Origin: a bacterium
Lineage (GTDB): Bacteria; Bacillota_I; Bacilli_A; RFN20; CAG-826
Reading direction: 5' to 3'
NCBI GenBank assembly: GCA_004561785.1
Contig: SFUB01000003.1
Location: forward strand, 1 to 39,862
Length of the DNA stretch: 39,862 bases
In this document: piece by piece, positions 1 through 7,658 of the stretch
Numbering within the stretch: position 1 is the first letter of the stretch
Layout of the letters: each line of letters opens with the position of its first letter
The notes under the pieces: model-generated
Seen by the model: the letters and a program-made list of their open reading frames with translations, nothing else
What the model was told of the DNA's origin: nothing
Database searches by the model: none
Translations under genes and position numbers: made by a program

Positions 1-1
1 T

Positions 2-1537
2 ACATATTTCTTCTCCTGCTTTCAGGACGTTCCTTACGTGGAAGCCAGTTCCTTCTATACCTCCTTTTGGAACGCCGTCTATCAACTGGATGTTTATGAG
101 GAAAAAGACGGTCTGCTCGTCAATTCGCTGAACGGAGCGACCTGCAAGTTCCTGCCGGAGGAGAACAAAATCTTCTTCTCCGATTATGACCTATTCTCTT
201 CGGCCTCTTCCTTGCCCATCCCCTATGACGTCTTGTCCGTCTCTGAGGACAAATCCGCGGAATTCGACCTTTCCTCTTGCTCTTATTCTTCTGGTGGCGC
301 TTTCTGCTTCGACTTAGCCCCATACGGAGCAAAGATCATCGATTTCGAAGGCGATATCCTCGTCCCCTTCGCCTATCTTGAGTGCATCGCCTTCGCCCCT
401 TTCGGCAACCGATTCGCCTTCAACGGGGACGACTATTATTACGTCGAGGACAGCGCGCTTTATTCGGGCGCGCAGCTGACGCCCTATGGAAGGGCCTACC
501 ATTCTGGAAGCTTGGCGACGAACCGTTATAGAAGTTTCGACTACAGCGAATATTTCTACTATTCCTTCCTTTTCGAAATGGAAAATTTCTATGGGAAATT
601 CGATTCTCTTAGGATCGAGGATCTCGATGTCAGACTCGAAGAGGCCGGGCTGAAGAGCGAACTCCTTTCGGAAAATGGAAGCGTCGCCGATTCCGCGGTC
701 GCATCCGCCATTTCCACGCTGTTCGGGGACGGCGGCCACACGGGTTTTCTCCATCGCGGGGCCGGGGTCTCCTATAGCGCCAGGATCGATTCGGAGCTGC
801 AGATGGAGATTCTGAACTCGGATTACCGCTACAGCCAGAAGGCGCGGCGGCATTCGGAGCTTTACCGGAAGCGCGGCGGCCTTGTTCCCTATCAGTGTTA
901 CGGCGGCACCGCGGTCATCCGCTTCGATTCTTTCGAAGTGAGCCCTTTCTCCTTGTCCCCCGACAAGGAAACCGTGTCTTCCGATAGTTATTCCACCTTT
1001 GCCTTGTTCTACAATTCCTTTCAAAAGATCAAGGACAACCCTTCCGTCGAAAGGGTGGTTTTCGACGTAAGCCTCAACGGGGGCGGATATGCCGTGGCCT
1101 TGGGCCAGGCGCTTTCCTTCCTAAGCGAAGATCCGATCAAACTCCGCGTGCACAATCCTCTGACCGGCAGCGATTTCGTCGAAGCGGTTCGTTACGACAA
1201 CGATTTCGACGGGGAATATGACGGAGATTCCTATCAAGGCAAGTATGACTTTTACATTTTGACCTCCGCGTATTCCTTCTCCTGCGGGAACGCCTTCCCC
1301 TGCATGGCTCAAGAAGCGGGGCTAGCCAAAATCATCGGCGAAAGAAGCGGGGGCGGCGATTGCTCCGTGACCCAAGGAGTCGCTTCTGACGGCGCCCATT
1401 GGCGGATGTCCAGCAACCAACGGCTCGTCCACGCCGATGGATCGAGCTTCGATTCCGGCGCGAGGGTGGACATCGCCCTCACCGACGATTGCTTCTACGA
1501 CGTCGAAAAGCTCGACGCCGCCTTGTCGAATGCCTGA
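2..1537 (+). CDS. S41 family peptidase-like protein (5' end outside window)
   Basis: This resembles a C-terminal-processing (S41) serine peptidase. The reading frame is open to the first base of the window, and the residues before the GTG at 38 (ending QDVPYVEA) look like continuing coding sequence, so the true start is probably upstream. Residue numbers here count from that GTG. The C-terminal third carries the recognisable fold: a beta-strand and glycine turn (VVFDVSLNGGG), then TSAYSFSCGN, in which Ser415 fits the S41 nucleophile, then an IGERSGGG loop. The N-terminal half is not recognisable and is rich in Tyr, Ser and Asp. No transmembrane segment is visible in the part shown, so secretion or anchoring would depend on the missing N-terminus. 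The gene stands apart from the ribosomal genes that follow. The family call is fairly firm; the substrate is unknown. Confidence 0.7.
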   Translation, partial: TYFFSCFQDVPYVEASSFYTSFWNAVYQLDVYEEKDGLLVNSLNGATCKFLPEENKIFFSDYDLFSSASSLPIPYDVLSVSEDKSAEFDLSSCSYSSGGAFCFDLAPYGAKIIDFEGDILVPFAYLECIAFAPFGNRFAFNGDDYYYVEDSALYSGAQLTPYGRAYHSGSLATNRYRSFDYSEYFYYSFLFEMENFYGKFDSLRIEDLDVRLEEAGLKSELLSENGSVADSAVASAISTLFGDGGHTGFLHRGAGVSYSARIDSELQMEILNSDYRYSQKARRHSELYRKRGGLVPYQCYGGTAVIRFDSFEVSPFSLSPDKETVSSDSYSTFALFYNSFQKIKDNPSVERVVFDVSLNGGGYAVALGQALSFLSEDPIKLRVHNPLTGSDFVEAVRYDNDFDGEYDGDSYQGKYDFYILTSAYSFSCGNAFPCMAQEAGLAKIIGERSGGGDCSVTQGVASDGAHWRMSSNQRLVHADGSSFDSGARVDIALTDDCFYDVEKLDAALSNA

Positions 1538-1584
1538 TTCCTATGGGCTTTGGGCTCCCGATTTTTCATTCTTGAAAGAAATCC

Positions 1585-1598
1585 TTCCCTTAAGGGAA
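1585..1598. repeat. 14-bp perfect palindrome upstream of rplU
   Basis: TTCCCTTAAGGGAA reads identically on both strands. It lies just upstream of the rplU -10 box, where the -35 contact would fall. No T-run follows, so it does not look like the terminator of the peptidase gene. It may be an operator or chance. Confidence 0.4.
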
Positions 1599-1607
1599 AG
1601 AAAAGTC

Positions 1608-1616
1608 TAATATACT
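1608..1616 (+). promoter_or_regulatory. -10 region of the rplU-prp-rpmA operon
   Basis: TAATATACT contains overlapping TAATAT and TATACT hexamers. No good -35 box lies 16-18 bp upstream. Initiation near 1623 would give a leader of about 105 nt, covering the L21 leader-like structure. Confidence 0.5.
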
Positions 1617-1617
1617 C

Positions 1618-1706
1618 GCGTTGTCACCTCCTGGCTTTTGGGGTGCAACCGCCTAAAAAAGGCTTAAGTGGGGCGACCCCGCCTTCCTAGCGAGTCTAAA
1701 ATAAGC
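1618..1706 (+). ncRNA. L21 leader-like cis-regulatory RNA
   Basis: The untranslated region before rplU has consecutive hairpin-forming pieces: CACC pairing with GGTG, GCCT-AAAAA-AGGC, and GGGG-CGA-CCCC, followed by GCGAGTCTAAAATA. The position and the GGTGCAACCGCC segment resemble the Firmicutes L21 leader family, in which L21 is thought to control its own operon. The match is from memory of the family, not a covariance-model hit. Confidence 0.55.
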
Positions 1707-1727
1707 CAGAAACAGGAGGAAAGAAGC

Positions 1728-2036
1728 ATGTACGCAATCGTTATGACCGGCGGCAAGCAGATCAAAGTCGCCGTTGGCGACAAGATCTACGTCGAGAAGC
1801 TCGACGTCGAAGCCGGGAAGGATGTCAAGCTTGACCAGGTCCTCTTCATCGGTGGGGAATCCGTCAAAGTGGGCTCTCCGCTCGTGAAAGGGGCTTCCGT
1901 CGACTGCAAAGTCGAGAAGCATGGCCTCGGCAAGAAAATCCGTATCTACAAGTACAAGGCCAAAGCCAATGAGCGCAAGACTCTCGGCCACCGTCAGCCT
2001 TATACCTGCTTGGTCGTCAAAGCGATCAACGCCTAA
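1728..2036 (+). CDS. rplU: 50S ribosomal protein L21
   Basis: L21 is a large-subunit protein that contacts 23S rRNA. The 102-residue product starts MYAIVMTGGKQ, the canonical N-terminus, and has the usual length. It ends with the conserved basic region, including KYKAKANERKTLGHRQPYT. The frame is open further upstream, but the ATG at 1728 is chosen because it gives the family N-terminus and follows a strong Shine-Dalgarno sequence (AGGAGGA) by a suitable distance. It is first in the rplU-prp-rpmA operon, which is the normal Firmicutes arrangement, and is preceded by the L21 leader-like RNA. Confidence 0.97.
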   Translation: MYAIVMTGGKQIKVAVGDKIYVEKLDVEAGKDVKLDQVLFIGGESVKVGSPLVKGASVDCKVEKHGLGKKIRIYKYKAKANERKTLGHRQPYTCLVVKAINA

Positions 2037-2042
2037 GCCCAT

Positions 2043-2369
2043 ATGGTGAAGGTCAAGATCGAATACTCAGGCCAGAATCTCCAACGTCTGGAGATCAAAG
2101 GCCACGCGAACAGCGCCCCTTATGGCGAGGACGTTGTCTGCGGAGCCGTTTCCCTAGCCACCTTCGGGGCGCTCAACGCCTTGGAGGACATCGACGAGGA
2201 ATTCGATTATTCGATCGATCAGGAGGGCGGGAACGTCACCCTTACGGCAAAGAAGAAAATCTCCGAACACGACCAGATCGTGATGGAGGTATTGATCCTT
2301 CAGCTCAAGACGGTTGAGGTGTCCTACCCGAAGAACATCGTCATCACAGAAAGGAAGCAAGCAAAATGA
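2043..2369 (+). CDS. prp: Ribosomal-processing cysteine protease Prp (YsxB family)
   Basis: Prp removes the N-terminal extension of ribosomal protein L27 in Firmicutes and relatives. The 108-residue product has the catalytic pair in the expected places: His21 in KGHANSAPYGED and Cys33 in VVCGAVS. The gene lies between rplU and rpmA, its diagnostic location, and its stop overlaps the rpmA start as ATGA. The start lies 6 bp after the rplU stop and no clear Shine-Dalgarno is visible, so translation is probably coupled. The L27 product next door carries the matching cleavage motif, which supports a working pair. Confidence 0.95.
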   Translation: MVKVKIEYSGQNLQRLEIKGHANSAPYGEDVVCGAVSLATFGALNALEDIDEEFDYSIDQEGGNVTLTAKKKISEHDQIVMEVLILQLKTVEVSYPKNIVITERKQAK

Positions 2370-2662
2370 AATTGAAATTTGTCCTCGACATTCAATTCTT
2401 CGCTTCGAAGAAAGGCGTCGGTTCCACCAAGAACGGCCGCGATTCCGCGGGCCGCAGGCTCGGTGCCAAGGTCGGCGACGGCCAGCACGTAACCGCCGGT
2501 TCCATCATCTACCGCCAGCGTGGCACCCGCATCTATCCGGGTGAAAACGTCATGAAGGGCGGAGATGACACCCTCTTCGCGACCATCGAAGGCATCGTCA
2601 AATTCGAGCGTTGGGGCAAGACCCGCAAAAAGGTCTCCGTTTACCCCGTCGAAGCCAAGTAA
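2366..2662 (+). CDS. rpmA: 50S ribosomal protein L27 with Prp-cleaved N-terminal extension
   Basis: L27 sits at the peptidyl-transferase centre, and its mature N-terminus reaches the tRNA acceptor ends. The 98-residue product begins MKLKFVLDIQFFASKKGVGS. The IQFF/ASKKG junction is the conserved Prp cleavage motif, so residues 1-12 should be removed. The body (GSTKNGRDSAGRRLGAK, RQRGTRIYPGENV) is canonical. The ATG overlaps the prp stop by four bases, and AAAGGAAG in the end of prp can serve as Shine-Dalgarno. A strong terminator follows directly, ending the operon. In many Bacilli obg lies just downstream; here the starch locus intervenes. Confidence 0.97.
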   Translation: MKLKFVLDIQFFASKKGVGSTKNGRDSAGRRLGAKVGDGQHVTAGSIIYRQRGTRIYPGENVMKGGDDTLFATIEGIVKFERWGKTRKKVSVYPVEAK

Positions 2663-2677
2663 GCGAAATTTGAAGCC

Positions 2678-2703
2678 AAAGCCATCCGAAAGGGTGGCTT
2701 TTT
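2678..2703 (+). terminator. Rho-independent terminator of rplU-prp-rpmA
   Basis: AAAGCCATCC and GGGTGGCTTT form a 10-bp stem (one G-U pair) closed by a GAAA tetraloop, followed by a short T-run. Confidence 0.9.
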
Positions 2704-2717
2704 CATTACTTTGAGCT

Positions 2718-2731
2718 CCAAAACGTATACA
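2718..2731 (+). promoter_or_regulatory. Weak cre/LacI-type operator candidate at the pullulanase promoter
   Basis: CCAAAACGTATACA matches about 11 of 14 positions of the cre consensus, including the AAACG core. It overlaps the only plausible -10 sequence (TATACA/TACAAT, 2726-2733), so a bound repressor would block initiation. No convincing -35 box is seen. Confidence 0.3.
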
Positions 2732-2754
2732 ATGCACTTGGATTGGAGTCTAAT

Positions 2755-5436
2755 ATGAAAAACAAGAAAACCTTGCTCTGCGCTCTTTCCCTGCTTTTCT
2801 TGGCTGTCAGCTGCAGCCCGGGCAACCCCGTGGGAAGCGATTCGGAAAGCCTAGAGCCCGCCTCTTCGGAAAAGAAGGAGAATCTTTACGGGGAGAACAA
2901 CATCGTCATCCATTTCTATAAAAAGGATAAGGGCTATTCCTCCTACGCCCTCTGGCTTTGGCCAAGCGGCGGGGAGGGGAAGGAATATTCCTTCACCGGT
3001 GAGGACGATTTCGGCGCTTATGCCTGCGTTCCCATCTCCGCCTTTGCCTCGAACATCAAGAACTTGACCCTCGGCGCCATCGTGAAATCCGCCGGATCAT
3101 GGTCCTATCAGACCGCAGACATGATGGTCAGTTTCTCCGAGGTGGCCCTGGATTCCTATGGGAACGCCTCCATTTGGCTTAAATACAACGACACCGAGGT
3201 CTATTTCTCCGAGCCTTCCAAGCACTCTTTGAGCAAGCTCGAATTCGATAGCCTCACCTCCATCAAAATCGTTGCCGACGACCCTGTGGTCTCCCTCAAA
3301 CTCAAAAAAGACGGCGTCACCGTCAAAGAGAGCGTCCTTTCCGCCCCGATGGCCAATCTATCTTGGAATCTAGGGGATGATTTCGCCTTGGATTTCGGCA
3401 GCGTCTATTCCGCTGAGGTTTCCTTCGAAGACCACGGGAGCATCGAAAAGAACGTCTCGGTCGCTTCCCTTTACGATTCGAAGGCCTTCAACGACGCTTA
3501 CGAATACAAAGAAAACGACCTGGGCGCCAATTATTCCAAAGAAAGGACTGTCTTCAAGGTCTGGTCACCGTCCTCGAAGAAGATCACTTTGCGCCTCTAC
3601 TCTTCCGGCACCCCGTTATCGATCAATCAGGCAAAAGGAAACGATTCCCATGTGGATTACCCCATGACCAAAGGGGAGAAAGGGGTGTGGTCCTATTCTC
3701 TAGAAGGGGACCAAGAGGGGAAATATTACACGTTCCTCGTCACCAACTCTTCTTATGTTGAGAAGGAAATCGTCGACCCTATGGCCAAAAGCGCCGGGAT
3801 CAACGGAATCCGCGGAATGATCGTGGATTTCTCCAAAACGAATCCCGATGGCTGGGAGGAGGTCGCCCCGCATGCCTACGACCCGAAATCGCTCGCGGTC
3901 TATGAGGCCCACGTCGCCGACGTGACCTCGAGCTCCACCTGGGGAGGAACTCCTTCGAAAGCAAAGCGCTTCTTGGGTCTGAACGAGGAGGGGACATCCT
4001 TTGAGGAAGGCGGGAAAAAGACCCCAACGGGTTTTGATTACATTAAATCCCTCGGCGTCAACGCCGTCCAGCTCCAGCCGATCTTCGACCAAGATAATGA
4101 CGAAGTGAATCCGACGTTCAATTGGGGCTACAACCCCTTGAACTACAACGTCCTCGAAGGCTCTTATAGCAGCGACCCTTACGACGGCTATGCCCGCATC
4201 AAGGAGTTCAAGCAAGTGGTGCAGTCCTATTCCAAGGCCGGGATCAACCTCATCATGGACGTCGTCTATAACCACGTCGCCTCCGTCTCCGGACGCAACT
4301 TCGACGTCTTGGCTCCGGGCTATTTCTTCCGCTACAAGCAAGATGGCTCCCTCTCCAACGGCTCCGGATGCGGCAATGACACGGCCTCGGAACGCTCGAT
4401 GTTCTCCCATTTCATGTCCCAAAGCGTCTCCTTCTGGGCCAAAGAATACAAACTCGGCGGATTCCGCTTCGACCTCATGGGCCTGCATACCCTCGAAAGC
4501 ATGGACGAAGCCACCAAAGCCCTGCGTGAGATCAACCCGAGCATCGCCGTCTACGGCGAGCCTTGGAAAATGACCACCTCCACGAAAGCCGATCTGGCCA
4601 CCCAGCAGGGCATCGCCAAGCACATGGAAGAGGCCGGGGCCGAGGTCTATGGGGCCTTCTCCGACGATTACCGCGACGCGATGATCAAAGGCGGCATGAA
4701 AGGCGTAAACGAAGTCGGCTTCGTCACGGCGAAGAAAGCCGACGCAATCACCAAGATGGGCGACGTCTACAAAGTCACCAGCGGCATCAAGGGGGTCGGA
4801 TTGGGGGGCGGCGCCCGAATCGAAGATCCAAACCGCGTCGTCAATTACGTGACCTGCCACGACAATTACACCCTCGTCGACCGCTTCAAAGCCCTTGACG
4901 AGGCCAGCAAATCCATTTCCTACACCCAAAAGGATCTCGAAAGGATGAACGTTCTCGCCAACGCCGTAACCCTCACCTCCCAGGGCATCGCCTTCCTCCA
5001 AGAAGGCGAGGAATTCCTCCGCAGCAAAGGAGGGGAGAACAATTCCTATGGCGGCCAAGGCGATGGAAGGGACTACTATAAGATGAATGAACTCGATTAT
5101 TCCTTGGCCCTCAGCCACGCGGACATGGTTGAGAACTACAAAGCTTTGATCCACTTGAAAACCAAGTTCGGCGGGCTTTGCTTAGAAAGGGAAAAGGCCT
5201 CCAAAATCGAGGTGAGGTCCGACTCCACCGGCAAAAACGAGCTGATCTACGATCTTTCGGACGGAGAAGGGGCGACCTATCGGATCTGCCACGTCAACGG
5301 AGTGAACGAGAATCCTGAGCCCGTGGATTTCGAGGGTTATTCCTTGGTTTTGGACACTCTTGGCGAGGATACCCCGCTCAGCGAGTCCACCCAGGTTTCG
5401 CCTTATCAGACCCTCATTGGGAGGAAAATTTCCTAA
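2755..5436 (+). CDS. pulA: Type I pullulanase (GH13), surface lipoprotein
   Basis: It hydrolyses alpha-1,6 branch points in pullulan, glycogen and amylopectin fragments outside the cell. The 893-residue product starts at the ATG after GGAG; an in-frame TTG at 2743 is less likely. A lipoprotein signal ends AVSC, so Cys20 should be lipidated. In order follow a CBM41-like starch-binding region (about 45-135), a CBM48-like N-domain around KVWSPSSKKITLRLY, and the GH13 barrel. The pullulanase-type NWGYNP segment is present. Catalytic residues visible are Asp573 (GFRFDLMGLH), Glu602 (YGEPW) and Asp703 (VTCHDN); conserved region I is DVVYNH. Length and domain order suit type I pullulanases (GH13_14). 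A strong terminator separates it from the binding-protein gene downstream, so it is its own transcription unit within the starch locus. Confidence 0.93.
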   Translation: MKNKKTLLCALSLLFLAVSCSPGNPVGSDSESLEPASSEKKENLYGENNIVIHFYKKDKGYSSYALWLWPSGGEGKEYSFTGEDDFGAYACVPISAFASNIKNLTLGAIVKSAGSWSYQTADMMVSFSEVALDSYGNASIWLKYNDTEVYFSEPSKHSLSKLEFDSLTSIKIVADDPVVSLKLKKDGVTVKESVLSAPMANLSWNLGDDFALDFGSVYSAEVSFEDHGSIEKNVSVASLYDSKAFNDAYEYKENDLGANYSKERTVFKVWSPSSKKITLRLYSSGTPLSINQAKGNDSHVDYPMTKGEKGVWSYSLEGDQEGKYYTFLVTNSSYVEKEIVDPMAKSAGINGIRGMIVDFSKTNPDGWEEVAPHAYDPKSLAVYEAHVADVTSSSTWGGTPSKAKRFLGLNEEGTSFEEGGKKTPTGFDYIKSLGVNAVQLQPIFDQDNDEVNPTFNWGYNPLNYNVLEGSYSSDPYDGYARIKEFKQVVQSYSKAGINLIMDVVYNHVASVSGRNFDVLAPGYFFRYKQDGSLSNGSGCGNDTASERSMFSHFMSQSVSFWAKEYKLGGFRFDLMGLHTLESMDEATKALREINPSIAVYGEPWKMTTSTKADLATQQGIAKHMEEAGAEVYGAFSDDYRDAMIKGGMKGVNEVGFVTAKKADAITKMGDVYKVTSGIKGVGLGGGARIEDPNRVVNYVTCHDNYTLVDRFKALDEASKSISYTQKDLERMNVLANAVTLTSQGIAFLQEGEEFLRSKGGENNSYGGQGDGRDYYKMNELDYSLALSHADMVENYKALIHLKTKFGGLCLEREKASKIEVRSDSTGKNELIYDLSDGEGATYRICHVNGVNENPEPVDFEGYSLVLDTLGEDTPLSESTQVSPYQTLIGRKIS

Positions 5437-5459
5437 AGCCCTTACAAAGAAAAATCAAC

Positions 5460-5493
5460 AAGCGCTGGAAAACCTCGATGCCAGCGCTTTTTT
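5460..5493 (+). terminator. Rho-independent terminator after pullulanase
   Basis: AAGCGCTGG and CCAGCGCTT form a perfect 9-bp stem around a 12-nt loop, followed by TTTTC. Confidence 0.88.
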
Positions 5494-5511
5494 CTTCGAT
5501 TGCAAAAACGA

Positions 5512-5525
5512 TGTAAACGGTTACA
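5512..5525 (+). promoter_or_regulatory. cre-like / LacI-family operator upstream of malE
   Basis: TGTAAACGGTTACA is a near-perfect palindrome matching 13 of 14 positions of the catabolite-responsive element consensus. It ends 8 bp before the -35 box, a position compatible with activation or with partial repression. CcpA or a MalR-type LacI-family regulator would fit; neither gene is in this window. Confidence 0.7.
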
Positions 5526-5533
5526 AAGAACGC

Positions 5534-5562
5534 TTTACACAACTAAGGAAAATGCCTAGAAT
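5534..5562 (+). promoter_or_regulatory. Promoter of the malE operon
   Basis: TTTACA (5534-5539) and TAGAAT (5557-5562) are separated by exactly 17 bp. Initiation near 5569 would leave an untranslated leader of about 109 nt. Confidence 0.75.
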
Positions 5563-5587
5563 ATCCCCATGTTGATCAAAAGTTACT

Positions 5588-5652
5588 AGGGAAGGGGCTC
5601 AAAAAAAGGGGGTACGATTCGTTTTGAACGACTGCCCCAAAGCGCCCTCCCT
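5588..5652 (+). promoter_or_regulatory. Structured 5' UTR element before malE
   Basis: AGGGAAGGGGCT (5588-5599) pairs with AGCGCCCTCCCT (5641-5652) at 10 of 12 positions. An inner hairpin pairs GGGG near 5609-5612 with CCCC at 5635-5638, and CGTT with AACG around TTG. No T-run follows, and the Shine-Dalgarno sequence (5661-5669) begins 9 nt after the outer stem. It may stabilise the mRNA or control translation; no known RNA family was recognised. Confidence 0.5.
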
Positions 5653-5677
5653 GCTAATTTAGAAAGGAGAGTAATCT

Positions 5678-7582
5678 ATGATTAACAAAAAAATGATGGG
5701 CTGCGCCCTCGCTTTGGGTTTCCTTGCCCTCGCCGCCTGCAGTCCCTCCAATCCGGGCGAATCGAGCTCGGCGGCACCCGCTGTCTCTGATAACACCAAC
5801 GTCAGCGCTTCCGAGGTCGTCTCTGAGATCGTCTCCGAGAACGTCTCCGTGGCCCCCATCGCGGGAGACTACACCTTCAACGTCTCCTCCGCTTATGGAA
5901 ACGCTTATGTCTTCGGTGAAGGCGAGCTTTTGGGCGGCTGGCCCGGAACGGCTCTGACCGTCCTCGATGAAAGCTGGAAAACCATCACCATCACCGTCAC
6001 CGACGCCGCCAACGACCACATCATCTTCAACTCGAAGAACGGCAACGAGCAGACCGTGAACCTCGAATTCCCGAAAGAGCCCGGCACCTACTATTTCGTC
6101 AATGAGACCAAAGGCGATAACTGGAACGGCGAATTCGTGAAGAACGTGTTCGAGATCAGCGGCAAGAACAAAGCTCTTGTCGGCGGAACCCGTGAGCTGA
6201 AGCTCGCCAAGATCGGCGTCGAAGGCGCCGTCACTTGGGCCTCCGATGATACCAACGTGGCTTCCGTCAAAGCCGATGCCACCGATGAACTCAAAGCCAC
6301 CTGGACCGCCGTTGGCGCAGGCACCGCCAACATCACCGCCAAAGCCGGCGACGTCACGGCCACCTTCCAAGTGACCGTTGAAGCCCCTGAAGCGGAAGGG
6401 GACATCTCCCTCTGGGTCCCGACCGTCGACACGACCTTCATCAACGAAAAGGTCATCCCCGCCTTCAAGACCGCCCATCCTGAATTCACTGGCAAAGTCA
6501 CCATCAAAGCCAACTTCGGCGAAGGCGACGTCCGTACCGAGCTCGCCAAAGACCTCGACACCGCCGCCGACGTCATGTGCATGGCTGACGACAACATTAC
6601 CTCCGCCGCCCAGAGCGAGTTGCTCGCGAGCGTGACCGCCGAGGATAAAAACAGCATCGCGACGACCGATGGAGCCGATGGCGTCAAGGCCGGCGAATAC
6701 GGCGACACCCTCTACGGCTATCCTTATCGCGCCGACAATGGCTACATCCTCTTCTACAACAAAGCCCTCTTCCCGAACCCCGCCGACGTCGAAAGCATGG
6801 AGAGCCTCCTTGCCAAAGCCGCCGAGAAGAACACCAAAGTCTATTGGGACCTCAGCCAAGGCTGGTACGCTCCCGCCCCCTTCTGGGCCAATGGCGTTAC
6901 CTTCGGCTTGGATCAAGATGGCAATATGCTAGGTGAAGACTTCGCCAGCGAAAAAGCCGTCAAAGCCGGTATGGCCTTGATGAACCAATATAAGCAATAC
7001 GGCGGAACCACCTTGGTCTATTCCGCTGACACCGGTGTCCTCGAGGCCGGCTTTAAGGACCAATCCGTCGGCGCCTGCATCCTTTGGAACAACTACGCCG
7101 CCTTCCATAGCGCCTTGGGCGATAACCTCGGCTACACCGTTCTCCCAACGATGAACATCAATGGCGAAGACAAGCCGCTCCATACCTTCAACGGCTACAA
7201 ATTCATGTCCGTTAAGGCTGGCTTGAGCGACACGAAGAAAGCGCTCTGCCAAGAATTCTGCCGCTTCGCGACCAGCCCTGAGATGCAATATCTCCGCGCC
7301 GCTGAGCTTGGCCAAGGGCCTTCTAACGTCACCGTCGCCGCGGATGAAGAAGTCAAAGCCCTCCCGTTCGTCGGCCAGATCGCTCAGATGGTGAGCGAGG
7401 GCCGCACCCACGCTCAGGCCGCGAACGTCAACGCCAAATTCTGGGATCCGATGGCCAGCATCGGCTCCACGATCATGGATGGGGCGAGCACCGACACTTG
7501 GTCGACCTATGGCAAAGGCGAGGAGGGTGCGAGAGCCTTCTTCCAGTCCATCGCCGAGGCGATCTCCGTCAAAATCGCCTAA
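5678..7582 (+). CDS. malE: Maltodextrin-binding lipoprotein with N-terminal CBM26-like and Ig-like domains
   Basis: This is the substrate-binding component of the maltodextrin ABC importer. The 634-residue product starts at an ATG preceded by AGAAAGGAG. The lipoprotein signal ends LAAC, with Cys21 as anchor. Residues about 61-147 resemble a CBM26 starch-binding domain (AYVFGEGELLGGWPG, then IIFNSKNGNEQT). Residues about 156-236 look like a bacterial Ig-like (Big_2) domain (VTWASDDTNVASVKA, then GTANITAKAGD). Residues from about 241 are a family 1 (MalE-type) binding protein (SLWVPTVDTTFINEKVIPAFK, YGYPYRADNGYILFYNKALF). Ordinary MalE proteins are near 400 residues, so the two extra domains account for the excess. 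Genes for the two permeases follow. A cre-like operator and a 17-bp-spaced promoter lie upstream. Confidence 0.9.
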   Translation: MINKKMMGCALALGFLALAACSPSNPGESSSAAPAVSDNTNVSASEVVSEIVSENVSVAPIAGDYTFNVSSAYGNAYVFGEGELLGGWPGTALTVLDESWKTITITVTDAANDHIIFNSKNGNEQTVNLEFPKEPGTYYFVNETKGDNWNGEFVKNVFEISGKNKALVGGTRELKLAKIGVEGAVTWASDDTNVASVKADATDELKATWTAVGAGTANITAKAGDVTATFQVTVEAPEAEGDISLWVPTVDTTFINEKVIPAFKTAHPEFTGKVTIKANFGEGDVRTELAKDLDTAADVMCMADDNITSAAQSELLASVTAEDKNSIATTDGADGVKAGEYGDTLYGYPYRADNGYILFYNKALFPNPADVESMESLLAKAAEKNTKVYWDLSQGWYAPAPFWANGVTFGLDQDGNMLGEDFASEKAVKAGMALMNQYKQYGGTTLVYSADTGVLEAGFKDQSVGACILWNNYAAFHSALGDNLGYTVLPTMNINGEDKPLHTFNGYKFMSVKAGLSDTKKALCQEFCRFATSPEMQYLRAAELGQGPSNVTVAADEEVKALPFVGQIAQMVSEGRTHAQAANVNAKFWDPMASIGSTIMDGASTDTWSTYGKGEEGARAFFQSIAEAISVKIA

Positions 7583-7605
7583 TCGCTGATTCGAGCGAAA
7601 ACATT

Positions 7606-7632
7606 CTTCCGGGGGCGTTTTGCCCCCGGAAG
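7606..7632 (+). terminator. Intercistronic hairpin between malE and malF
   Basis: CTTCCGGGGGC and GCCCCCGGAAG form a perfect 11-bp GC-rich stem with a GTTTT loop. The following bases (ATTTGTCG) are a poor U-tract. It therefore probably attenuates readthrough or protects the malE transcript, letting the binding protein be made in excess over the permeases. Confidence 0.6.
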
Positions 7633-7658
7633 ATTTGTCGTTATAAGGGAGTGACGTT

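Noticed and set aside
3700..5154. Long open frame (484 codons) on the minus strand inside the pullulanase gene
   Set aside because: It is the mirror of a GC-rich coding strand; the + strand frame has all GH13 catalytic motifs and the reverse product resembles no family.
5654..6916. Long open frame (420 codons) on the minus strand opposite malE
   Set aside because: The product is a Gly/Val/Asp-rich shadow of the opposite frame and has no plausible start region; the + strand gene has a clear signal peptide, ribosome-binding site and domains.
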